Shown here one piece after another: positions 58,412 through 64,000 of a stretch of DNA of 64,000 nt. The stretch's first letter is position 1. Each line of letters starts with the position of its first letter. Source of the DNA: Mesorhizobium sp. (GTDB lineage Bacteria > Pseudomonadota > Alphaproteobacteria > Rhizobiales > Rhizobiaceae); NCBI GenBank assembly GCA_004020645.1, contig SAQL01000015.1, positions 93,632 to 157,631 of the forward strand. The letters run 5' to 3'. Made by a program: the position numbers and the translations under genes. The notes beneath the pieces were generated by a model. It was not told the DNA's origin. It did no database searches and saw nothing but the letters and a program-made list of their open reading frames with translations.

Positions 58412-59215
58412 ATGAAGGCGCCGGAAAGGGACGGAGTGCAGGATTTTTCAGCCTTGACGCGGCTGCGCGGCACGCTGCGCAAACTCTATCACGGGCGCAC
58501 GCCCGCGGCTTTCCGGTTTCAACTGGTCGCCATTGTCATCGACCTTGCCATCATCGCCTTCTTCATCGCCACACCGGTGATCCAGGAGTCGTCCTCTTTC
58601 CTCTGGCTCGATTATTCTGTGGCAGCACTTGTCGCCGCTGACATGATTGCCCGGCTGCTTGCCTCCAATGACATGCTGCGCCTGATGAAACAGCCGACGT
58701 CGTGGGTCGACGCCTTCATCCTGCTGACGCTGCTGATGCCTTCGGCGCTGGCCAATCTGGGTTTCCTGCGTATCCTGCGGCTGTGGTCGCTGTCGCGCAG
58801 CGGCGCGCTGTGGCGGTTTTTCGAGATGCGCGGCCTCAAAAAATGGCGCGAGGCAAGCCACGCAGTCATCAATCTCCTGACATTCCTGTTTGTCGTCACC
58901 GGTTTCGTGTACACCTTCTTTTTCCGCACCGGGGCCGGTCTCGAAGGCTATGTCGATGCGCTGTATTTCACCGTCGCCACGGTGACCACGACCGGCTTCG
59001 GCGACATCGTCCTGCCGGGGATCGCCGGCAAGCTCACCGCCATCGTCACCATGATCATCGGCATATCGCTGTTCGTCAGGCTGGCGCAGGCGCTCTTCCG
59101 CCCCAACAAGGTGTTCTTTCCTTGCCCGCAATGCGGCCTTCAGCGGCATGAAGCCGACGCCGTCCACTGCAGGGCCTGCGGGCATCTCCTCAACATCCCC
59201 GACGAAGGCGACTGA
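58412..59215 (+). CDS. Voltage-gated-type K+ channel protein with C-terminal zinc ribbon
   Basis: A 267-residue membrane protein: about four hydrophobic segments between residues 35 and 125 (including LVAIVIDLAIIAFFIATPVI), an R-x-x-R-x-W segment (LRILRLWSLSR) resembling an S4 edge, S5 (LLTFLFVVTGFVYTFFF), the pore with selectivity filter T-T-T-G-F-G-D (192-198), and S6 (IVTMIIGISLFVRLAQALF). After S6 comes FPCPQCGLQRHEADAVHCRA with four Cys (238, 241, 253, 256), forming a probable zinc ribbon. GFGD instead of GYGD is a known filter variant. Start ATG 58412 is chosen because upstream sequence is not conserved. Confidence 0.85.
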   Translation: MKAPERDGVQDFSALTRLRGTLRKLYHGRTPAAFRFQLVAIVIDLAIIAFFIATPVIQESSSFLWLDYSVAALVAADMIARLLASNDMLRLMKQPTSWVDAFILLTLLMPSALANLGFLRILRLWSLSRSGALWRFFEMRGLKKWREASHAVINLLTFLFVVTGFVYTFFFRTGAGLEGYVDALYFTVATVTTTGFGDIVLPGIAGKLTAIVTMIIGISLFVRLAQALFRPNKVFFPCPQCGLQRHEADAVHCRACGHLLNIPDEGD

Positions 59216-59225
59216 AATGCGAGGC

Positions 59226-59326
59226 TAGAGCGCGGTTTTGGTGGAACCAAAACCGCGAGCTCTAGCTCTTTGCTTTAACGCATTTTGTCGGACGCCAAAC
59301 GAAGACGTTTGGCTGCAAAATGCTAA
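59226..59326. repeat. Short palindromic repeats between channel and EamA genes
   Basis: First hairpin GCGGTTTTGGTGGAACCAAA (stem GCGGTTTTGGT / ACCAAAACCGC, 59231-59255). Second has the inverted pair GCCAAACG / CGTTTGGC (~59295-59314) inside CATTTTGTCGG...AAAATGC. Both types are common between rhizobial genes; here they lie between convergent genes and may end both transcripts. Confidence 0.65.
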
Positions 59327-60234
59327 GACGCTGCCACTTCCGCTGGTTTGGTCGCTTTTTTCTGCAGATTGAGCAGATTGCCCATCAGGATCAGCAAGGC
59401 GCCGCCGGCAGTGAAAGCGTCTATCTGCTCCTGATAAAGCAGCCAGCCGATCAGCGCGGACAGCGGCACGCGCAAAAAGTCCATCGGCGAGATGACGGTC
59501 GCTTCGGCATGGGCGAGCGCGCGGGCCATGCAGAAATGCGACGACATGCCGGTGAAGGCGATCAGCAGGAGCCACGGCCACAGTTCGAGCGGCGGGTTGC
59601 GCCATTCGTAGAGCGCCGGGATAAGACCGAGCACCGACTGGATGACCAGCATCCAGAAGATGATGGACACGACGCTGTCCGTCCGCGTCAGCGATTTGAC
59701 CAGGACCACAGATATACCGAAGCAGACCGCGGCACCCAGCACGACAACATGTCCCGGATCGATGGAGCCGACGCCCGGACGGACGATGATCACTACGCCG
59801 ATCAGCCCGAGCACGATGGCCGCAAGTCTGGGCCGGCTTAGTCTTTCACCAAGAAAGCCGACCGCCAGAATGGCCGTCCAGATCGGTGTTGTGAATTCGA
59901 TCGAGATCAGCACGGCCAGCGGGATCAGCGTCAAGGCGTAGAGCCATGCTGCCTGGCCGACAAAATGGACGACATTGCGGGCGATATGGGCCAAGGGGCG
60001 TTTGCTGCGCATCGCCGCAAAACCGCCTGACAGCATCACCAGCGGCAGGAGGATGAACAGGCCGATCACCGAGCGCAGCTCCAGCACCTGGAAGACGTTG
60101 AGCTCGGCTGTCGTGGCGCGGCCGGCGACCGACATCGTCAGAAACGATGCGATCGACAGCGCCATCCAGAACGCGGCCTTGGGGATCGACGGTGAGGGCG
60201 CCATGCCCGCTATGTTGCAAGCCGGGACTTTCAT
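59323..60234 (-). CDS. EamA/DMT-type transporter
   Basis: A ~303-residue inner-membrane transporter with ten hydrophobic helices in two EamA repeats, among them AAFWMALSIASFLTMSVAG, IARNVVHFVGQAAWLYALTL, LAVLISIEFTTPIWTAILAV and ALIGWLLYQE. In repeat 1 the P-I-W-T-A-I-L segment and in repeat 2 the MDFLRVPLSALIGWLLYQE stretch correspond to the P-x-x-A/S helix kinks of this family. Substrate not predictable. The ATG at 60234 is my choice (MKVPACNIAGMAPSPS); 60204 is an alternative and gives a cleaner N-terminus. Confidence 0.85.
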   Translation of the reverse strand: MKVPACNIAGMAPSPSIPKAAFWMALSIASFLTMSVAGRATTAELNVFQVLELRSVIGLFILLPLVMLSGGFAAMRSKRPLAHIARNVVHFVGQAAWLYALTLIPLAVLISIEFTTPIWTAILAVGFLGERLSRPRLAAIVLGLIGVVIIVRPGVGSIDPGHVVVLGAAVCFGISVVLVKSLTRTDSVVSIIFWMLVIQSVLGLIPALYEWRNPPLELWPWLLLIAFTGMSSHFCMARALAHAEATVISPMDFLRVPLSALIGWLLYQEQIDAFTAGGALLILMGNLLNLQKKATKPAEVAAS

Positions 60235-60385
60235 CGCAACCGCTAGTCGACGCATTCGGCTGGGCCAGAGCGGCACGTTGTAAAACGGTCATCCTGAGGG
60301 CGGAACCTGCCGTCACGGCGGGCGTTGGTCCAACAGCCAATTCGTTGGAAATATCGTCGTTCCGATATCAACGAGGAGAGATCCC

Positions 60386-60892
60386 ATGAAATCATTCGCA
60401 CGATTTGCACTTGCCGCCTGCCTGGCGGCTGCGGCCGGCGCGGCTCATGCCGACGAGGCCGATTTTCTCCGCTCGTTCAAGGGGAATTTTGCCGGCAAGG
60501 GCACCGTCATGGTAACCACCGAGGCGCCGACGGTGAACGTCTCCTGCCGGTTCAATTCCGACGCGACCTCGAACTCATTGTCGCTGGACGGCACCTGCCG
60601 CGGTCTTGTCGTGGTGACGCGTGCCATCAGTGCCGATCTGAAGTCCCGCGGAACGAAGTACACCGGCACCTATGTCGGATCCCGCACCGGACCGGCGCAG
60701 CTCAGCGGCAGGCGTTCGGGTAACGCTATCAATCTCGGCATCCGCTGGGCCAAGGAGGTCAACGGCGATCACACGGCGCAAATGACGGTCGAGAAGAGCG
60801 GCGAGGACGGCATGCGGCTGACCGTTATCGACGTCGACCCGAAAACCGGCGAGCGCGTGATGACCAGCCGGATCGATTTGCGGCGCATCTGA
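60386..60892 (+). CDS. Exported protein of unknown function
   Basis: A 168-residue protein with signal peptide (FALAACLAAAAGAAHADEAD, cleavage after AHA). The mature part starts ADFLRSFKGNFAGKGTVMVT and looks like a beta-rich domain with repeated Thr/Ser-Gly strands (KYTGTYVGSRTGPAQLSGRR), reminiscent of lipocalin-like small barrels. Two Cys (VSCRF, GTCRG) are probably disulphide-bonded. GAGGAGAG lies at the right distance before ATG 60386. No family recognised. It is transcribed alone. Confidence 0.75.
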   Translation: MKSFARFALAACLAAAAGAAHADEADFLRSFKGNFAGKGTVMVTTEAPTVNVSCRFNSDATSNSLSLDGTCRGLVVVTRAISADLKSRGTKYTGTYVGSRTGPAQLSGRRSGNAINLGIRWAKEVNGDHTAQMTVEKSGEDGMRLTVIDVDPKTGERVMTSRIDLRRI

Positions 60893-60910
60893 AAGCCGCT
60901 CTTTTTGTTT

Positions 60911-60980
60911 GAGCATGATCTTTTCCGAAAACCGGATTCAAGTTTTCGCTTACGCGGACCTTCGGTTCGGGATCATGCTC
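60911..60980. repeat. Short palindromic repeat (GAGCATGATC...GATCATGCTC type)
   Basis: A 70-base element with ends GAGCATGATC / GATCATGCTC and core TTTTCCGAAAACCGGATTCA, plus an internal inverted pair AAAACCGGA / TTCGGTTCG. Related to copies at 23045 and 38793. It lies between the exported-protein gene and the dinB stop. Confidence 0.8.
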
Positions 60981-62295
60981 AGTCCTCGATCGGCTCGGGC
61001 GGGTGGGCGTTGCGGCCCTTGCCGAAGGTATAGCCGGTCTCCACCGCCTTGCGTCCGAACTTGTCGCGCAGCGTGTCGATGGCGCCTTCGGCCATGGCGC
61101 GTTTGCGCGACTGGACATCGATGAGATCGGGTGGATCGGCCTTTTCGTCATTCGAGAGGTCGCTGACGCCGATGCCGAGCAGCCGGTATCTTGTGCCGTC
61201 CGCTTCCTTGCGCAGCAGCTCGAGCCCGGTCGAAAAAATGCGGTCGGCCAGCCGTGTCGGGTCGCCGAGCTGGCGGTTGCGCGTGCGGGTCTTGAAATCC
61301 TGGGTCTTCAGCTTCAGCACGACGGTGCGCCCGGCGATGCCGGATTTCTTCAGCCGCCCCGAGACTTTTTCGGACAGCGCCCTCAGCACCGAAACCAATT
61401 CATCCAGGGACGCAATGTCGGTGTCGAAGGTGGTCTCCGCCGAGACGCTTTTCGCATCCTGGTCGGGATGGACGCGGCGCTCGTCCTCGCCGCGTGAAAG
61501 ATGGTAGAGCCGGTCGCCCATCGCGCCGTAGCGGCGCATCAGGTCGTTGCGCTCCAAGCGCTGCAATTGGCCGATCATGCGGATGCCGTCCCGTTCAAGC
61601 GTGGCGGCGAATGCTTTTCCCACGCCCCAGATCAGCGTCACCGGTTGCCCGGCCAGGAATCCGGTCGCCTCGGCCTCGCCGATTACCGAAAAGCCGCGCG
61701 GCTTGCGAAAGTCCGACGCCACTTTGGCCAGGAACTTGCAGTAGGAAAGGCCTGATGAAACGGTGATGCCGATCTCTTTCTCCACGCCGAGCGCGAAGCG
61801 CGCCAGCACCACCGCCGGTGGCAAGCCATGCAGGCGCTCGGTGCCGGCAAGGTCCAGAAACGCTTCGTCGATGGAGATCGGCTCGACCAAGGGCGTCAGC
61901 GCCTGCATCATGGCGCGCACCTCGCGGCCGACGCGACCATATTTTTCCATGTCCGGCGGGATGACGACCGCTTCCGGACAGGCTTCGAGCGCCTTGAACA
62001 TCGGCATCGCCGAGCGCACCCCATGGATGCGGGCGATGTAGCAAGCGGTGGAGACGACGCCGCGCTTGCCGCCGCCGATGATCAACGGCCGGTCCTTCAG
62101 CGCCGGGTTGTCGCGCTTTTCGACCGCCGCATAAAATGCGTCGCAATCGATATGGGCGAGATGCAGCCGGTAGAGCTCCGGATGGCGGGCAAGCCGTGGA
62201 CTGCCGCAGCGTTCGCAGCGCCGTGCCTCGCCGCGCTGAAAGGTGAGGCAGTCGCGGCAAAAACCGTGATCGGGATTATTGACAGGAGCCGCCAT
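60979..62295 (-). CDS. dinB: DNA polymerase IV with N-terminal zinc ribbon
   Basis: Y-family translesion polymerase, 438 residues from ATG 62295. Catalytic acidic residues sit in HLAHIDCDAFYAAVEKRDN and PISIDEAFLDLAGTE; the little-finger domain follows, with SAETTFDTDIASLDELVSVL. Before the palm is a Cys4 segment, FCRDCLTFQRGEARRCERCG (Cys 13, 16, 27, 30), forming a short zinc ribbon present in a rhizobial subgroup of DinB and absent from E. coli DinB. There is no clear LexA box or operon partner in the upstream 70 bases. A second ATG at 62307 is possible. Confidence 0.94.
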   Translation of the reverse strand: MAAPVNNPDHGFCRDCLTFQRGEARRCERCGSPRLARHPELYRLHLAHIDCDAFYAAVEKRDNPALKDRPLIIGGGKRGVVSTACYIARIHGVRSAMPMFKALEACPEAVVIPPDMEKYGRVGREVRAMMQALTPLVEPISIDEAFLDLAGTERLHGLPPAVVLARFALGVEKEIGITVSSGLSYCKFLAKVASDFRKPRGFSVIGEAEATGFLAGQPVTLIWGVGKAFAATLERDGIRMIGQLQRLERNDLMRRYGAMGDRLYHLSRGEDERRVHPDQDAKSVSAETTFDTDIASLDELVSVLRALSEKVSGRLKKSGIAGRTVVLKLKTQDFKTRTRNRQLGDPTRLADRIFSTGLELLRKEADGTRYRLLGIGVSDLSNDEKADPPDLIDVQSRKRAMAEGAIDTLRDKFGRKAVETGYTFGKGRNAHPPEPIED

Positions 62296-62375
62296 CGCTG
62301 CGAACATAAAGAGAACAAAAGCAATGGTACGTCAGGACGGACGCCACGACAAGGCGGTGGGCCGGGAGAGAGCTC

Positions 62376-62951
62376 GTGAATACGACCATAGCGCCGCTGG
62401 TGCCCGAGCTTTGGGCGGATTTCGAAGATCTGTTCGGTAAGCAAGGCGCCTGCTACGGCTGTTGGTGCACACATTTCCGGCTGTCGCCGGCAGCGCGCCG
62501 CGCCAGCAACCGGGAGCGCAACAAGGACCACATCAAGGCGCGGATCGAGGCTGGGCCGCCACCAGGCCTGCTGGCGTTCGAGGATGGCAAGGCGGTCGGA
62601 TGGATGCAGATCGGCCCGCGCGCCGACGTGCCCGAATGGAACAACAAGGGCAGGGGGTCGGCGCCGGTCGATCCCGCCGACGCCACGGATCCGAGCGTCT
62701 GGGCGATCTCCTGCTTCTTCATCCGCGTCAAGGCGCGCGGCAGGGGGGTGACGCACCGGCTGGTCGAAGGCGGCATCGAGTTTGCTCGCCAGAATGGCGC
62801 GCGGCTGGTCGAGGCGTGTCCGATCGACCTGTCGAAAGATTCGCGTTCGATCGGGCTGTTCGTCGGCTCGTCGCGGGTCTTCGAGAAAGCCGGATTCGAG
62901 AGGCTGGTCGAGCGCAAGGCAGGCCGGCCGCTGATGCGACTGGTGCTTTGA
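62376..62951 (+). CDS. GNAT family N-acetyltransferase
   Basis: A 191-residue protein with the GNAT acetyl-CoA site visible as FFIRVKARGRGVTHRLVEGG (V-x-x-x-x-R-G-x-G/A type). The N-terminal part holds a Cys-rich phrase ACYGCWCTHFRLSPAARR, common to a subgroup of these enzymes, and the C-terminus FEKAGFERLVERKAGRPLM is typical. Substrate unknown. The start GTG 62376 follows GGGAGAG. It is divergent from dinB (80 bases apart). Confidence 0.87.
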   Translation: MNTTIAPLVPELWADFEDLFGKQGACYGCWCTHFRLSPAARRASNRERNKDHIKARIEAGPPPGLLAFEDGKAVGWMQIGPRADVPEWNNKGRGSAPVDPADATDPSVWAISCFFIRVKARGRGVTHRLVEGGIEFARQNGARLVEACPIDLSKDSRSIGLFVGSSRVFEKAGFERLVERKAGRPLMRLVL

Positions 62952-63092
62952 GCCACTGCTGCTGTGCACGCGGCGGTCGCTCGGCGGCGGCCAAGTCTCG
63001 TAGCCGGCCTGCATAATCAGACAGTCGACCTCCAGCAGGAATAAATCCGCCTGCTGCCCGTTCCTCCTCGGATTTTTCCATGGAGGCTATCG

Positions 63093-63824
63093 ATGTTTCA
63101 TTTTTCCCAGTCTTCTCGCTCTTCCCAGAAGACCTCTCGCTCGATCCGGTTTGTCTGTCGGCCGGAAGACCATGGCGTCATCGCGCCGCCAGTGGCAGCC
63201 AAGACGGTTCTCCCGGACTGGTTCCGCAAATTGCCGGCAGTCGATTCGCAGCATGCTTCGGCCACCAACAATGGTCTGACCGTCAAGCGCTGCATGCCGT
63301 TTCTCGACGCGATGACAACCGGCTGGATCCTGCCGCTCGCGGCGACCGTCCGCCTTGAGATCAAGGACGGCGGCCGAGCCGTCGATGCCGGCTGGGAGTT
63401 CGACAGGGTGATGGTGAGCAATCATGGCGCCCATCAGGTCGCCGGCAACCCGAAGGAACCGGCACCCCCATGCAAGTTTCACAATTACTGGTCGATCCGG
63501 ACCCCGCCGGGCTGGAGTTGTTTGTTCCTGCCGCCGCTCAACAGGCCGGCTCAGCCTTTCGAATGCGTCGCCGGCATCGTCGATACCGATACCTATGCAG
63601 CCGACATTCATTTTCCGTTCTTCGCGACCGCGCCTGAGGGCCTCTACGTCATCGAAAAGGGCACGCCGCTCGTCCAGGTCATACCGGTTCGCCGCGAAGC
63701 TGCGGCACTCAAGGCGGAAATCCGGGCGGAGACCGGAGCCGAGGCGACGGAGCGCGAAACGGTTTACCGCAACACGATTGCGAGCGAAGGCTGGTATCGC
63801 AAATGGGCCCGCGCGGCCCGCTAG
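63093..63824 (+). CDS. Uncharacterised protein resembling tailed-phage proteins
   Basis: A 243-residue protein from ATG 63093 with GGAGG six bases upstream. Two phrases dominate: TVKRCMPFLDAMTTGWILPL (near residues 63-82) and CVAGIVDTDTYAADIHFPFF followed by GLYVIEKGTPLVQVIPVRRE. The order (a K-R-C-x-P-F-L-D-A-x-T-x-G block, an N-x-W-x-I-x-T-P-P-G block, a V-D-T-D block, an E-K-G-T-P block) is what I recall of uncharacterised proteins in cyanophage and T4-like phage genomes, but that is memory, not a search. No signal peptide or membrane segment. It stands alone with no other phage genes around it, ending at a strong terminator. Confidence 0.6.
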   Translation: MFHFSQSSRSSQKTSRSIRFVCRPEDHGVIAPPVAAKTVLPDWFRKLPAVDSQHASATNNGLTVKRCMPFLDAMTTGWILPLAATVRLEIKDGGRAVDAGWEFDRVMVSNHGAHQVAGNPKEPAPPCKFHNYWSIRTPPGWSCLFLPPLNRPAQPFECVAGIVDTDTYAADIHFPFFATAPEGLYVIEKGTPLVQVIPVRREAAALKAEIRAETGAEATERETVYRNTIASEGWYRKWARAAR

Positions 63825-63846
63825 ACTTTTTTCCGGAGAAGAATGC

Positions 63847-63872
63847 GAAACGGGGCCGCTGGGCCCCGTTTC
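63847..63872 (+). terminator. Strong hairpin terminator
   Basis: Perfect 11-base stem GAAACGGGGCC (63847-63857) / GGCCCCGTTTC (63862-63872) with a four-base loop, 22 bases beyond the stop of the 63093 gene. No long T-run follows on the plus strand. Confidence 0.7.
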
Positions 63873-63938
63873 TCAGGGGTGCTTGGGGCGGCGGACTTCC
63901 CCACAATCCCTTTCAGTGGAATCGCAGACTTGTGAGAT

Positions 63939-64000
63939 TGGCCGAAAACACCCCTCCACTTCGTCATCCTAGGGCGGAGCAAGGAGCGAAGCGACGCGGC
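63939..64000. repeat. Long palindromic repeat, left arm (cut by window edge)
   Basis: TGGCCGAAAACACCCCTCCA, then CTTCGTCATCCTAGGGCGGA and GCAAGGAGCGAAGCGACGC. It matches the left arm of the element at 18898-19121 with a few substitutions and continues past the window edge. Confidence 0.82.

Overview
The window looks like a chromosomal segment of a Mesorhizobium-like alphaproteobacterium (Rhizobiales). Grounds: GC-rich coding on both strands, rhizobial family types (DUF982, DUF2161, DUF1612-type HTH remnant, DUF2336), a class I PHA synthase, and several families of short palindromic intergenic repeats of the kind scattered through rhizobial genomes. Nothing was searched against a database; all names come from reading the translations.

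Layout. 0-2.5 kb: the 5' part of map (minus strand, running off the left edge), a DUF982 protein, a DUF2161 nuclease-like protein and an N-terminally truncated alpha/beta-hydrolase. 2.7-8.8 kb: a broken class 1 DISARM antiphage locus, with drmD fused by an apparent large deletion to the last third of drmA, followed by an intact drmB; drmMI and drmC are absent. The locus stops about 320 bp from a tRNA-Glu. 9.3-18.8 kb: M15 peptidase lipoprotein, phaC, small lipoprotein, an aminotransferase, hom, glpX, recJ. 18.8-21.4 kb: a scar region with a long palindromic repeat, an HTH (DUF1612-type) fragment, a short DUF982 protein, a GYD-domain protein and an Lrp C-terminal fragment.

21.4-34 kb: patatin-like phospholipase, hisI, folE, NifU/IscU-like protein, yidD, a class D beta-lactamase, thrS, an acyltransferase, a secreted protein, a nitroreductase/flavin reductase pair, a MaoC/CoA-lyase pair and a DUF2336 protein. 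34.1-34.7 kb: a decayed MNT/HEPN toxin-antitoxin pair. 35-47.8 kb: parE, a diguanylate cyclase, the gcvTHP operon behind a tandem glycine riboswitch, a molybdopterin oxidoreductase with its cytochrome b, a DUF1345 protein and a caspase-like protease. 48-64 kb: an outer-membrane beta-barrel protein, YaiI, glutathione-dependent formaldehyde dehydrogenase, pccA, dnaE, an O-methyltransferase, a K+-channel protein with a zinc ribbon, an EamA transporter, a secreted protein, dinB, a GNAT protein and a phage-like protein.

Most of the window is ordinary core metabolism: threonine and lysine-related amino-acid synthesis, gluconeogenesis, glycine cleavage, propionyl-CoA carboxylation and replication/repair. 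The accessory interest lies in the DISARM remnant beside tRNA-Glu, the 18.8-21.4 kb scar region, the MNT/HEPN wreck, and a few unusual domain combinations. I did not find a complete, clearly undescribed system; the best candidates for a second look are the DISARM fusion junction, the zinc-ribbon K+ channel, and the phage-like protein at 63.1 kb.
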